A stretch of 64,000 bases of DNA, from positions 569,155-633,154 of the forward strand of contig JADJGV010000037.1 of NCBI GenBank assembly GCA_016707895.1, in the 5' to 3' direction. Below are positions 26,355-36,244 of the stretch, piece by piece. A program made the translations under genes and the position numbers. Numbering within the stretch: position 1 is the stretch's first letter; the number at the start of each line of letters is the position of its first letter. This stretch comes from Myxococcales bacterium (GTDB taxonomy: Bacteria > Myxococcota_A > Polyangia > Haliangiales > Haliangiaceae). The notes under the pieces were generated by a model, which saw only the letters and a list, made by a program, of their open reading frames with translations, was not told the DNA's origin and did no database searches.

Positions 26355-26938
26355 GCGGCGAAGCCGGCGAACCAGATCGCCCCGCGGTCAGCCGGCGCGC
26401 CCTTCCACATCATCGACAGCCGCCCGGTGGTGGCCCGCGGCCGGAGCTTCCAGCGCGCGACGATCGCCCCGTCGATCTCCAGCGCCAGCTCGTCGGCGCG
26501 CTGGATCACCGTGACGGCGTGGGTGCGCCGGACCCGGTGGCCGGGCAGCGGGCGCCACCCGTCGAGCTCGAAGCTCGCGTCGTCGATCCACAGCCCGACG
26601 CGATCGTCGGCCACCATCACCACGCCGCCGAGCACGCCCAGCTCGAGCGCGCGCGGGTCGGCGCCGAGGCGCCGCCAGGTGACGGACGCGCGGTAGGGCA
26701 CGGTCACCGGCGCGCGCCACACCAGCTGGCCCAGCGAGTACGCGGTGCGCGCGCCGTTCGTGGTCGCGACGTAGCGACCGCAGCCCGCGCCGCGCGCCAG
26801 CGCGCCCTCGACCGCCTCCCAGTCGGTCGGCGCCTGCGCGCACGGCGGGTCGGCGCTCGCCGCGCCGGCGCGGATCATCAGCGCCGCGATCGCGGCCGCG
26901 CAGGCCGCGGCGACGCGGTGGCGGTGTGGCCCCGGCAC
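26315..26938 (-). CDS. Secreted hypothetical protein
   Basis: 207 residues starting at GTG 26938 with TAGCGT ending 6 nt upstream. A signal peptide (VAAACAAAIAALMIRAGAASA) precedes a beta-rich domain (YSLGQLVWRAPVTVPYRASVTWRRL, LGVLGGVVMVADDRVGLWIDD, ELALEIDGAIVARWKL) that looks like a concanavalin-type or DUF1080-like sandwich, though not firmly. Two Cys lie near the N-terminus. Its 3' end overlaps the 3' end of the kinase gene by 40 bp on the opposite strand. No partner gene is evident. Confidence 0.65.
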   Translation of the reverse strand: MPGPHRHRVAAACAAAIAALMIRAGAASADPPCAQAPTDWEAVEGALARGAGCGRYVATTNGARTAYSLGQLVWRAPVTVPYRASVTWRRLGADPRALELGVLGGVVMVADDRVGLWIDDASFELDGWRPLPGHRVRRTHAVTVIQRADELALEIDGAIVARWKLRPRATTGRLSMMWKGAPADRGAIWFAGFAAHGLAQPSAARPK

Positions 26939-26944
26939 CCGTCG

Positions 26945-26950
26945 ACGCTA
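26945..26950 (-). promoter_or_regulatory. -10-like TAGCGT, leaderless GTG start
   Basis: TAGCGT ends 6 nt before the GTG start at 26938 on the minus strand, with no Shine-Dalgarno. Confidence 0.4.
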
Positions 26951-26979
26951 CCACGGCGGATCGCCGCCGCTCGTGTAAG

Positions 26980-27007
26980 TTGCGTGGATCGCTCGGGTCG
27001 CTAGAAT
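26980..27007 (+). promoter_or_regulatory. Sigma-70-like promoter of the C45/aminotransferase/CoA-transferase operon
   Basis: TTGCGT (26980-26985) and TAGAAT (27002-27007) with a 16-bp spacer. The start site would be near 27014, giving an 85-nt leader before ATG 27100. It is the most complete -35/-10 pair noticed in the window. Confidence 0.45.
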
Positions 27008-27099
27008 TCGCGCCGCACCCGAGACAGGTCCGCCGCTCCCGTGCGAGTCCTGCGATCGAGGCCGCTGGCCTCGCGACGCCCCCCTGGCATGGTGAACCG

Positions 27100-28203
27100 A
27101 TGAGAGTCCTCGAACTTCCCGCTGGCGGCACCTCGCGCGACTGGGGCCGCGTCCACGGCGAGTCGTACCGCGGCGAGGTCAAGGCGCTGTCCGCGATCCG
27201 GACGTACCTGTGCACCCGGGTCGGCGGCTTCGCCGATCGGCTGGCGGTGCTGGCCGCCGCCGAGGCCCACCTGCCGGTGCTGGCGCGCTACCACGCCGGG
27301 CTGTACGAGGAGCTGCTCGGCATCGCCGAGGGCGCCGCCGTCACGCCGGCCGAGATCGTCGTCGCCAACCACTACACCGACCTGCGCGACCTGTCGCCGG
27401 ACCACGCGCAGTGGAAACCGGCGCCGGAGGCGGGCGAGGGCGGCTGCTCGGTGATCTGGGCCGAGACCCCGACCGGGCGCATCCTGGCCCAGACCTGGGA
27501 CATGCACGCCACCGCGATCCCGTACGTGATGATGCTGCACGTGCCGGAGTCGGCCGACGGCCCCGAGGCGTGGCTGCTCACGCTGACCGGCTGCCTGGGC
27601 CTGGCCGGCGCCAACCGGCACGGCGTCGGCATCGGCATCAACAACCTGTACTCCAACGACGCCACCGTCGGCGCGGTGTGGCCGGCGGTGGTCCGGCGCG
27701 CGCTGCACCAGCGCACCGCCTCCGCCGCGCAGCGCCACGTGCTGGGCGCGCCGATCGGCTCGGGCCACCATTACTTCGTGGCCGATCGGGACGACGCGTT
27801 CGCGATCGAGACCTCGGGGGTGCTGCGCAAGACGATGTTCGCGTCGTCGCCCGAGCGCCCGGCGCCCAGCTACTGCCACACCAACCACTGCCTCGACCCC
27901 GACGTCGCGGCGGTGTCGTCGATCTCGCCGACCTCGACCACCCGCGAGCGCTACGCCTGGCTGACCGCGTCCTTGGCGGCGCGGCCGATCGCCGATCTCG
28001 ACGACGTCTGGGTGCGCATGGGCAGCCAGGACGGCTGGCCCAAGAGCGTGTGCACCAACATGGCCACGCCCGAGAACCCGCACGGCACCGCCACCTGCGG
28101 CGCGATCGCGATCAACCTCGACACCCGCACCGTCTGGGCCCAGGGCGGCTTCATCACCAACGTCGTCCCCACCGAGTTCGAGTTCGACGGAGGCGCCGCA
28201 TGA
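27100..28203 (+). CDS. C45-type Ntn hydrolase (acyl-CoA:6-APA acyltransferase-like)
   Basis: 367 residues. The family makes or breaks amide bonds after self-cleaving in front of a Cys nucleophile. Here EGGCSVIW supplies the Gly-Cys cleavage site, followed by ILAQTWDMH, as in isopenicillin N acyltransferase and linear amide hydrolases. Further family motifs are LTGCLGLAGANRHGVGIGINNL and SYCHTNHCLD. ATG 27100 begins MRVLELPAGGTSRDWGRVHG, the usual start; its stop overlaps the next ATG (ATGA). As first gene of a four-gene operon with an aminotransferase and a CoA transferase, it may release an amine or amino acid from an N-acyl compound for the next enzyme. The substrate is not predictable. Confidence 0.87.
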   Translation: MRVLELPAGGTSRDWGRVHGESYRGEVKALSAIRTYLCTRVGGFADRLAVLAAAEAHLPVLARYHAGLYEELLGIAEGAAVTPAEIVVANHYTDLRDLSPDHAQWKPAPEAGEGGCSVIWAETPTGRILAQTWDMHATAIPYVMMLHVPESADGPEAWLLTLTGCLGLAGANRHGVGIGINNLYSNDATVGAVWPAVVRRALHQRTASAAQRHVLGAPIGSGHHYFVADRDDAFAIETSGVLRKTMFASSPERPAPSYCHTNHCLDPDVAAVSSISPTSTTRERYAWLTASLAARPIADLDDVWVRMGSQDGWPKSVCTNMATPENPHGTATCGAIAINLDTRTVWAQGGFITNVVPTEFEFDGGAA

Positions 28204-29455
28204 CCGACTACCCGTTCTTCTTCACCTGGACCGCGCAGCACCAGGCCAAGCCGTTCGAGCTCGTCGGCGGCGAGGGCGCGCACTTCACCACCGCCGACGG
28301 CGGCCGCTGGCTCGACCTGGGCGCGCTCAGCTACCAGGTCAACGCCGGCCACGGCCACCGCCGGATCATCGACGCGATCAAGCGCCAGGCCGACAGCCTG
28401 TGCCTGGCGTCGCCGACCGCGGTGTTCCCGGCCAAGGTCGAGCTGGCCGAGAAGCTGCTCGCGCTGGCCGGCCCCGGCTACAGCAAGGTGTTCTTCACGC
28501 TGGGCGGCGCCGAGGCCAACGAGAACGCGATCAAGATGGCGCGGCTGGTGACCGGCCGGCACAAGCTGATGAGCCGGTACCGCAGCTACCACGGCGCGTC
28601 GATGGGCGCGCTGACGCTCACCGGCGACTGGCGCCGGCCGCCGCTCGAGCCCGGCATCCCCGGCGTGGTCCACGTCGCCGACTGCTACTGCGATCGCTGC
28701 CCGTTCGGCCACACGCTGGCCAGCTGCAAGCGCGAGTGCGCGACCAACGTCGACGCCACGATGCGGCTCGAGGGCGGCGGCTTCGCGGCGGCCATCTTCG
28801 AGCCGGTGCCGGGCGCCAACGGCGTGCTGGTGCCGCCGGATGACTACTGGCCGCTGCTCCGGCGCGCCTGCGACGCCGACGGCGCGCTGCTCATCGCCGA
28901 CGAGGTGCTGTGCGGCTTCGGCCGGCTGGGCAAGACCTTCGGCCACCACCACTGGGACGTCACGCCCGACATCATCACCTGCGCCAAGGGCCTGGCCTCG
29001 GGCTACCAGCCGATCGGCGCGGTGATCGTCCACGAGCGCGTGGCCAAGCACTTCGATGAGCGGGTGCTGGCGTGCGGGCTCACGTACTACGCGCATCCGA
29101 CCGGCTGCGCGGCGGCGCTCGAGACGCTCAAGGTCTACGAGGACGAGGGCATGTACGCCAACGCGGCGCGGCTGGGCCCGGTGCTGCTCGCCGAGCTGCG
29201 CGCGGTCGCCGCCCGCCTCGGCGTCAAGAGCTTCGTCCGCGGGCTGGGCCTCCTGGCCGCGCTCGAGGTCGAGTGCACCGCCGCGCAGTGGGCGGCGTTC
29301 GGCCCGGCGCTGGCGGCGCGCAAGCTGTCGCTCCACCTCGAAGGCAAGAAGACCACCGCGATCATCGCGCCACCCCTGTGCATCGCCGAGGCCGACCTGG
29401 TCGCCGGCGTGCGCGCCTTCGGCGACGCCGCGGTCGCCGCGTTCGGAGGAGCCTC

Positions 29456-29459
<4 letters not shown>
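28200..29459 (+). CDS. Class III PLP aminotransferase (omega-amino acid type)
   Basis: 419 residues. FFTLGGAEANENAIKMAR, IADEVLCGFGRLG and the Schiff-base lysine in ITCAKGLASGYQPIGAV define a working class III aminotransferase. A Cys-rich insert (CYCDRCPFG...CKREC) is shared with taurine and beta-alanine type omega-aminotransferases, so the likely reaction is transamination of an omega-amino acid or amine to a semialdehyde. Start ATG 28200 overlaps the stop of the hydrolase gene, and its own TGA overlaps the next GTG. Coupling to a CoA transferase suggests the carbon ends up as an acyl-CoA. Exact substrate unknown. Confidence 0.9.
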
Positions 29460-30178
<719 letters not shown>

Positions 30179-30180
30179 CC

Positions 30181-30807
30181 ATGGCGTACTCCAAGGAAGA
30201 CATGGCGCGCCGCGCCGCCGCCGAGATCCCGGCCGGCGCGATCGTCAACCTCGGCATCGGCCTGCCGACGCTGTGCGCCGACTACCTGCCCGAGGGCCAC
30301 GCGTTCCTGCACTCGGAGAACGGCCTGCTCGGCATGGGCCCGTTCCCGTTCGAGGGCGAGGAGGACCCGCAGCTGATCAACGCCGGCAAGCAGACCGTGA
30401 CCGTGCTGCCGGGCGGCTCGACCTTCGACTCGGCGCAGAGCTTCGCGATGATCCGCGGCGGCCACGTCGATCTGGCGATCCTCGGCGCGATGCAGGTCTC
30501 GGCCCGCGGCGACCTCGCCAACTGGGCGGTGCCCGGCGGCAAGATCATGGGCATCGGCGGCGCGATGGATCTGGCCAGCGGCTGCCGGCGGGTGATCGCG
30601 GTGATGCAGCACGCCACCAAGGACGGCGAGCACAAGCTGGTCGCGACGTGCACCTACCCGCTGACCGCCGCCCGCGTCGTCAGCCGGGTCATCACCGAGC
30701 TGGGCGTGTTCGATCCCACCGCCGACGGCTGCTTCAAGGTCATCGAGCTGGCGCCCGGCGTGGATCGCGAGACGGTCGCGAAGCTCACCGGCGCGCCGCT
30801 GGTGTAG
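30181..30807 (+). CDS. 3-oxoacid CoA-transferase subunit B
   Basis: 208 residues starting 2 bp after the subunit A stop, with GGAGG upstream. It has GAIVNLGIGLPTL, the catalytic glutamate in HSENGLLG, PGGSTFDSAQSFAMIRGG and GAMQVSARGDLANW, all typical of the beta subunit. Length is normal. Last gene of the operon; a convergent gene ends 4 bp away. The true acid acceptor is uncertain because A/B CoA transferases act on acetoacetate, oxoadipate and other acids. Confidence 0.93.
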   Translation: MAYSKEDMARRAAAEIPAGAIVNLGIGLPTLCADYLPEGHAFLHSENGLLGMGPFPFEGEEDPQLINAGKQTVTVLPGGSTFDSAQSFAMIRGGHVDLAILGAMQVSARGDLANWAVPGGKIMGIGGAMDLASGCRRVIAVMQHATKDGEHKLVATCTYPLTAARVVSRVITELGVFDPTADGCFKVIELAPGVDRETVAKLTGAPLV

Positions 30808-30810
30808 CGG

Positions 30811-33081
30811 TCACGGCGCGGGCAGGGCGAGCGTGACCGTCGCGGTCTGCCCGGCCACCACCGTCGCGGTGACCGGCGGCGACGCGCGATCCTCGCCGCG
30901 GCCGCGCGTGCGAGCGACCACCTGCGCGGCGCCCAGGCCGACCCGCGGCGCGCGGAAGCGCCCGTCGGCGTCGACCGGCGCGACCACGACGTAGCCGCCG
31001 TCGGCGGGCGTGATCTCGACCGAGGCGCGGCCGGTGGCGCCGCGCACGGTCCCGGCGATCGCGCCGGTCGGTGCCAACGTCAGGGTCAGCGGCGTCGCCG
31101 CCGGCAGCGTCACCGGGAGCGTCGCCGACAGCCCGCGGCGCGGGTGCAGCGCCACCACCCGCAGCGGCGCTGGGCCGCGCGGGGCCGCGACCCCGGCGAC
31201 GGCGAAGCTGCCGTCGTCGCCCGTCGTCGTCGCGTACCCGCCGAGCAGCGCCGCCTTGCGCGGGTCGCCGTCGAGCCCGAACGCCTCGCCGAACATCATC
31301 AGCTGCCGTCCCATCGCGACGTCGGCGCCCGCCACCGCGGCGCCGGCGCCGTCGACCACGCGCCCGCGGACCACCGCGCCCCGCTCGACCGCGATCATGC
31401 CGAGGTCGGTGGTGTGGCCGGCGGTGACCTCGACGTCGGTGAGCGTGCGGCCGACGAAGTCGTCGCCGATGATCCGCAGGACCCAGGTGCCGGGCGGCAC
31501 CGCGCCGCGGGTGAACCGCCCGTCGGGCGCGGCCCGGGCCTCGGGCTCGGCGAACGCCAGCCCGGCCTCGAAGCTGCTCACCGCGATCGCGAACCGCTCG
31601 ACCGGGCGGCCGTCGCGCACGACCGCGCCGGTGATCGCGCCGGCCGCCGGCAGCTCGATCCGGACGTCGCGCGCGCCGGCCATCGCGGTGGTGGCGTCGG
31701 GCGTCAGGTACATGTTGGTCGCGGGCGCGTCGGGCCACGCCGCCTGCAGCCGGTAGCTGCCGGCGGTCAGCGGCCCCAGCTCGAAGCGGCCGGCGCCGTC
31801 GGCCACGTCGGCGGCCCGGATCAGCGCCGCCATGGCGCCGTCGGGCAGCGCGTCGATCCGCGCCTCGGGCACCGGGCGGCCGCTCGGGTCGACCACCACG
31901 CCGGCGATCGTCGCCGGCGCCAGCGTCAGCCGCAGCTCGCCGGGCGGCGTCGCGAGGTCGACGGTCGTCACCGCCGACGCGTCGCCGGCCCGGGTCGCGA
32001 ACACCGCCAGCGTGGTCGCCGCCAGGCCGTCGATCCGGAACCGCCCGTCGGCGCCGGTGATCGCGTACCGCTCGTCGAAGGTCTGGGTGCGCTGCGCGGT
32101 GACGGTGGCCTCGGCGACCGGCGCGCCGGCGGCGTCGAGCACCACGCCGCCCAGCGTCGCGCCGCGGGCCAGGCGGATCACCACGTCGCCGCGCGGGGCG
32201 GCGCCGTCGAGCTCGACCTCGACCTGGCCGACGCCGGCGGGGGCCTCGACGCCGAGCGTGTAGTGGCCAGCGGCCAGCCGCGGGATGGTCCAGGCGCCGG
32301 CCGCGTCGGTGGTCACCTCGGCGTCGCCGGCCTCGCCGCGCGCGGCCACCGCCACGCCGGCCACCGGGCGATCGTCGGGGCCGACCACGCGGCCCTGGAC
32401 CGGCGCGCCGCGGGCCAGCCGCACCGCGTGGACGATCGTGCCGCCCGGATCGTCGCCCAGCGAGCGCGCGATCGTCGCCGGCGCGTAGCCGTCGGCGCGG
32501 ACCTCCGCGCTGTAGAAGTGCGGGCCCAGGCCGCGCAGCGCGGCGGCGCCGGCGGCGTCGGTGGTGACCGCCTGGCGGCCGTCGTCGATCGTCGCGCCGG
32601 CCACCGGCGCGTCGGTCGCGTCGTCGACCACCCGCACCGCCAGCGTCGCGCCGCGCACCAGCCGCAGCACCAGCGGCTCGGTGGCCGCGCGCACGACCAG
32701 CGACAGCGGCGCGGCGTAGCGGTCGTCCTTCCACGCCGTGACCTGGTACGCGGTCGGCAAGAGGCCGTCGATCGCAAACGAGCCGTCGGCGTCGGTGGCG
32801 ACCGTGCGCGGCGGGCGGCTGGCCAGCTCGACGGCGGCGCCCGGCACCGGCTGGTCGCGCTCGTCGAGCACCAGGCCCTCGAGCCGCAGCGTCCCCGGCG
32901 GATCGGGATCGCGGGCCGGCCGCGCCACGGGGCGGGGCGCCGGCGCCGGCGCGGTGGCGGCGGGCGCGCGATCGGGCCGGTCGGCGCGGTCGGGCGCGGT
33001 CGCGCGGGTCCGCGTCCACACCGCGATCACCACCGCCGCCGCCACCGCCGCCACCAGGAGCATCCACGCGCGTCGTCCCAT
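30811..33081 (-). CDS. Membrane-anchored protein with carboxypeptidase-regulatory-like repeats
   Basis: 756 residues. ATG 33081 starts with a signal anchor (GRRAWMLLVAAVAAAVVIAVW) and an Ala/Pro/Arg-rich spacer. The rest is about eight repeats of 75-90 residues built as GxVxDxxGxPVxGAxVxxxxxxxxxxTDxxGxFxIxGLxxGxYxLxxxA, the transthyretin-like fold of carboxypeptidase regulatory and SdrD B-like domains. Such proteins form long extracellular rods; none of the repeats carries an enzyme motif. The frame stays open far upstream of the start, but that stretch is antisense-like and overlaps the endonuclease gene. It is 62 bp downstream of the endonuclease-fold gene and may share its transcript. Confidence 0.8.
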   Translation of the reverse strand: MGRRAWMLLVAAVAAAVVIAVWTRTRATAPDRADRPDRAPAATAPAPAPRPVARPARDPDPPGTLRLEGLVLDERDQPVPGAAVELASRPPRTVATDADGSFAIDGLLPTAYQVTAWKDDRYAAPLSLVVRAATEPLVLRLVRGATLAVRVVDDATDAPVAGATIDDGRQAVTTDAAGAAALRGLGPHFYSAEVRADGYAPATIARSLGDDPGGTIVHAVRLARGAPVQGRVVGPDDRPVAGVAVAARGEAGDAEVTTDAAGAWTIPRLAAGHYTLGVEAPAGVGQVEVELDGAAPRGDVVIRLARGATLGGVVLDAAGAPVAEATVTAQRTQTFDERYAITGADGRFRIDGLAATTLAVFATRAGDASAVTTVDLATPPGELRLTLAPATIAGVVVDPSGRPVPEARIDALPDGAMAALIRAADVADGAGRFELGPLTAGSYRLQAAWPDAPATNMYLTPDATTAMAGARDVRIELPAAGAITGAVVRDGRPVERFAIAVSSFEAGLAFAEPEARAAPDGRFTRGAVPPGTWVLRIIGDDFVGRTLTDVEVTAGHTTDLGMIAVERGAVVRGRVVDGAGAAVAGADVAMGRQLMMFGEAFGLDGDPRKAALLGGYATTTGDDGSFAVAGVAAPRGPAPLRVVALHPRRGLSATLPVTLPAATPLTLTLAPTGAIAGTVRGATGRASVEITPADGGYVVVAPVDADGRFRAPRVGLGAAQVVARTRGRGEDRASPPVTATVVAGQTATVTLALPAP

Positions 33082-33143
33082 GGCTGATGGAACCACGCGG
33101 CCCGCGGCGATTGCATCACCACGCCGCGCGGGTGCGCGCTCGA

Positions 33144-34121
33144 TCACGCCGCGGGCGTGGGTAGCTCGAGCTCGGCCACCAGCGGCGCGTGCAGCGAGCC
33201 GACCGGGGCCCGGCCGGCGACCTCGAGGTCGTGCTCGTCCTCGAGGGCGGCGTTGTCGATCGCGGCGTCGACCAGGTGGCGGGCCAGCGCCGGCGACGCC
33301 AGCAGGTGATCGAGCAGCAGCGGCCGGCCCCGCAGCCGCACCGTGTAGCGGCGGTCGGCGGCGACCCGCTCCTCGAGCGCGATCAGCGCGCGGCCGGCCA
33401 GCGCCGGCGCGCCGGTGTCCTCGACGTCGGCCCGCAGCAGCCGGTAGGCGGCGCTGTCGACGCCGGCGTTGAGGTCGCCGGCGACGACGATCCACGCGTC
33501 GGGATCGGCGTCGAGCCGGCGATCGACGTGGTGGCGCAGCTCGAGGGCCTGGCCGACCCGCTTGATCGTCGCCAGCAGGTAGCCCTCGGCCCAGGCCGCG
33601 CTGCTCAGCCACTGGTGGGCCGCCTTCTGCCCTTCGATCGCCGCGGCCAGCGGCGCGCGCAGGTGCGCGTCCCACACCACCAGCGTCCGCGCCCCGGGCA
33701 GCTCGACGTGGACCTCGAGCAGCGGGCGGTCCCAGCGCACGGCGACGTCCTGCGGCGTCGGCGTGGTCCGCAGGTGCACGGTTGGCGGCGGCACCAGATC
33801 GTGGAGGTGCTGCTGGGTGGCGACGATCGGCCACCGGCTCAGCACCACCAGGTTGTGGACGTCGGCCGGGCCGCCGCCGGCGGCGTGGGTGGTGGCGCGC
33901 GCGAACCCGGCGTAGGGCGTGTCCGCCAGCAGGCGATCGAGCGCGTCGAGCGCGCGCCGGCCGTCGTGGCGGGCGTGGGCGCTGACCTCCTGCAGGCACA
34001 GCACGTCGGCGTCGAGCGCGCACAGCTGCGGCCGCAGCACCGCGATCCGCTGCTCGAGCGGCACGCCGCGGCGCGACGCGTCGAGGTTCTCGAGGTTGAA
34101 GGTCGCGAGGCGCAGGCGCAT
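33144..34121 (-). CDS. Endonuclease/exonuclease/phosphatase family protein
   Basis: 325 residues. The fold's motifs occur in order: ATFNLENLD, CLQEVSAHAR (metal-binding Glu), VVLSRWPI, VWDAHLRAPL, VVAGDLNAGVDS (catalytic Asp/Asn), LLLDHLLAS and a final SLHAPLVAELE. Members hydrolyse phosphodiester bonds in nucleic acids, lipids or small molecules, and the sequence does not decide which. ATG 34121 is placed directly at MRLRLATFNLEN, so there is no signal peptide and the enzyme is cytoplasmic. It follows the lipoprotein gene by 11 bp and probably shares its promoter. Confidence 0.88.
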   Translation of the reverse strand: MRLRLATFNLENLDASRRGVPLEQRIAVLRPQLCALDADVLCLQEVSAHARHDGRRALDALDRLLADTPYAGFARATTHAAGGGPADVHNLVVLSRWPIVATQQHLHDLVPPPTVHLRTTPTPQDVAVRWDRPLLEVHVELPGARTLVVWDAHLRAPLAAAIEGQKAAHQWLSSAAWAEGYLLATIKRVGQALELRHHVDRRLDADPDAWIVVAGDLNAGVDSAAYRLLRADVEDTGAPALAGRALIALEERVAADRRYTVRLRGRPLLLDHLLASPALARHLVDAAIDNAALEDEHDLEVAGRAPVGSLHAPLVAELELPTPAA

Positions 34122-34132
34122 CGCGCCGCCGC

Positions 34133-35710
34133 CTATTCCAGCGTCGAGGCCAGCGGCGCGACGGCCGCGGGCACGGCCTTGCCGATCGGCGGGCCGACGC
34201 ACGACGCGATGTCGAAGAACATGAACGCCAGCGCCTTCTCCTGCGGGGTCAGCGCCGACGCCGCGCAGTCGCCCGGGAACGGGACGTTCGACGACGAGTC
34301 GGAGTCGCCCGAGACGTGCATGTCCGAGAACACCACCTTGCCGCAGCGCTGCTCGGCCGCCATCTCGTTGGGCGTCGTGAACTGGAACATCTGCGGGAAC
34401 TGGGTGCCGCCGTTGTTCCAGTAGACCCAGCGCTCGGCCTTGCTGTTGTCGACCGCCTGGCAGGTGTTCTTGCCGGTGTTGGCGCCGATCTCGATCTGGG
34501 TGCGCACCGTCGAGCCGCCCACGTTGACCATCCAGTCGGCGAACGACGGGCCCTTGGGGTTGTTGGTCTCGTCGATCGTGTCGGGCGGCGTCGAGAACGT
34601 CGTGTTGTTGTTGTTCCAGGTCGCGATGCCGTTCGCGCCCGACCACACCGCCGGGGCCTGGTTGCCGCCGCCCTGGGTCGAGCCCTCGATCCAGACGTTG
34701 TGCCAGTGGGACAGGAACACGCGGCCGCCGAGGTCGGCGTAGGCCTTGAGCGCGTCCATCGCTGCCTGGGGCTTGGTCTCCGGGTGCTGGCCGCCCTCGC
34801 ACGACAGGATGACGATGTCGTAGTTCTTGAGGCTGTCGACGGTGCCCCACAGGCTGGTCGAGTTGGCGAAGGCGCCGCTGCCGCCGGGGAAGCCACCCTG
34901 GAACGAGTTGGCGCCCTGGCCACCGCCGGCGCCGCTGTCGGCGAACAGGTGGATGCGCTGGGCGCCGCCGCTGGTGCCCATCTCGGCGTCGTCGATGCCG
35001 AGCTTGCGCACCAGGCACTCGAGCGCGTCGGCCGAGCCGGTCGAGATCGCGATCTTGGGCATGTGGCCCTCGCTGGCGTTCTTGGGCAGCCGGGTGTCGG
35101 TCGCGGGCAGCGTCGTCGTCGCGCACTGCGGGACGTTGGTGATGGTCAGCTCGCGCCGCCACTTGCCGCTCGAGATCACCAGCGGGATGTTGGCGCCGGC
35201 CGGCACGTTCTCGAGCCGGAACGCGCCGGTCTCGTCGGTCTGGATGTGCACCAGCGGCGCGCCGGGCAGCGTGGCGTTGCAGCGATCGCACACCGCGCCC
35301 TCGTCGAGGGCCGGCAGCGCGGCGTTGGGGACGTAGACGTCGATGCCGTACAGCGGCAGCGTGCCGTTGGGCGCGTAGACCGTGCCGGTGATCGTCGTCG
35401 GCGGCATGCTCATCGCCCCGCAGTTCGCGACCTGGCACTCGAGGCCGACGCACTGGCCGTCGTCGATGCAGCGCCCGTCGGGCGTGCAGTGGCGGCCGGC
35501 GCCGCACTCGGTGCCACCGGCGGTGCACTCGGCGTCGCAGTGGCCGCTGGCGGTGCAGTGGTAGCCGGTCGGGCACACCGGCTGGCCGCCGCCGGGGTCA
35601 CAGACCGCGTTGCACTCGACCGGCACCGGATCCTGATCGCACAGGCTCGTTTGGGAGTTGCCGCCGCACGCCGCCGCCGCCACGAACACTGCCAGCAAGG
35701 CTTTGCGCAT
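34133..35710 (-). CDS. Cys-rich lipoprotein with carboxypeptidase-regulatory and ThuA-like regions
   Basis: 525 residues from ATG 35710, chosen because TAGAAT ends 7 nt upstream; ATG 35719 is the other option. The signal (RKALLAVFVAAAAC) ends at a lipobox Cys. Residues about 20-115 hold about 15 Cys in EGF-like or Dickkopf-like spacing (CPTGYHCTASGHCDAEC). A carboxypeptidase-regulatory domain follows (ITGTVYAPNGTLPLYGIDVYVP). The C-terminal 300 residues resemble a ThuA or glutamine-amidotransferase-like fold (NYDIVILSCEGGQ, LKAYADLGGRVFLSHWHN, KVVFSDMHVSGD) without the amidotransferase Cys triad being clear. Likely outer-membrane or surface protein; function unknown. Confidence 0.75.
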   Translation of the reverse strand: MRKALLAVFVAAAACGGNSQTSLCDQDPVPVECNAVCDPGGGQPVCPTGYHCTASGHCDAECTAGGTECGAGRHCTPDGRCIDDGQCVGLECQVANCGAMSMPPTTITGTVYAPNGTLPLYGIDVYVPNAALPALDEGAVCDRCNATLPGAPLVHIQTDETGAFRLENVPAGANIPLVISSGKWRRELTITNVPQCATTTLPATDTRLPKNASEGHMPKIAISTGSADALECLVRKLGIDDAEMGTSGGAQRIHLFADSGAGGGQGANSFQGGFPGGSGAFANSTSLWGTVDSLKNYDIVILSCEGGQHPETKPQAAMDALKAYADLGGRVFLSHWHNVWIEGSTQGGGNQAPAVWSGANGIATWNNNNTTFSTPPDTIDETNNPKGPSFADWMVNVGGSTVRTQIEIGANTGKNTCQAVDNSKAERWVYWNNGGTQFPQMFQFTTPNEMAAEQRCGKVVFSDMHVSGDSDSSSNVPFPGDCAASALTPQEKALAFMFFDIASCVGPPIGKAVPAAVAPLASTLE

Positions 35711-35717
35711 GACGACC

Positions 35718-35723
35718 ATTCTA
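35718..35723 (-). promoter_or_regulatory. -10-like TAGAAT, leaderless lipoprotein gene
   Basis: TAGAAT ends 7 nt before ATG 35710 on the minus strand. It also overlaps the alternative ATG at 35719, which would then lie inside the promoter. Confidence 0.45.
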
Positions 35724-35806
35724 TCGACAGTCCCGGGGCGAACGCGAGCGTCGTGCGAAGGACGCGCGCAACCAAAGTCACCGACGGCGCGCCGCACCTA
35801 CATCGG

Positions 35807-36244
35807 TCACGCCCGCTCGAGGCCGATCAGCACCGAGCGGATCGGCCGCGACGCGTGCAACGCCACCAGCGGGATCTGTACGATGGATCGCACCCAGTCC
35901 CGGGGCGGCGACAGCACCGCCCCCGCGAACGCGACCCGCAGCAGCCGGCCGTCGGGGTCGGGGCACGCCAGCTCGAGCTGCGGGTGCAACGACCACAGCG
36001 CCTGCCGCGCCAGCCCGAGGTCGGCCAGGTTCATCGGCGCGATCTGCACCCAGATGTGGATGTTGGCCTTGGTCTCGGACGGCACGCGGTGCTCGGACGA
36101 CTCGCCGCACGGGAACGGCATGGACCGCACCCAGCCGGGCTCGTCGCCACCGGCGATCGGCGGGGCGCTGGGGCGATCGGCGCGCAGGTAGCGCACCGCG
36201 CCGATGGCGGCGAGCTGATCGAAGTCGGAGGAGTGGGTCATCAT
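35807..36244 (-). CDS. Hypothetical protein
   Basis: 145 residues, no signal peptide or membrane helix. The start ATG overlaps the TGA of the GNAT gene (ATGA), so it is the third gene of the hutI transcript. It contains IHIWVQIAPMNLADLGLARQ and a conserved-looking SVLIGLERA end, but I do not recognise the family. Codon use (third-position G/C) matches its neighbours, and the coupling supports a real gene. Confidence 0.6.
   Translation of the reverse strand: MMTHSSDFDQLAAIGAVRYLRADRPSAPPIAGGDEPGWVRSMPFPCGESSEHRVPSETKANIHIWVQIAPMNLADLGLARQALWSLHPQLELACPDPDGRLLRVAFAGAVLSPPRDWVRSIVQIPLVALHASRPIRSVLIGLERA

Noticed and set aside
34122..35576. Extension of the endonuclease-fold frame to 810 residues
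   Set aside because: The extra part is an Arg-rich shadow of the lipoprotein gene; the family start is at 34121.
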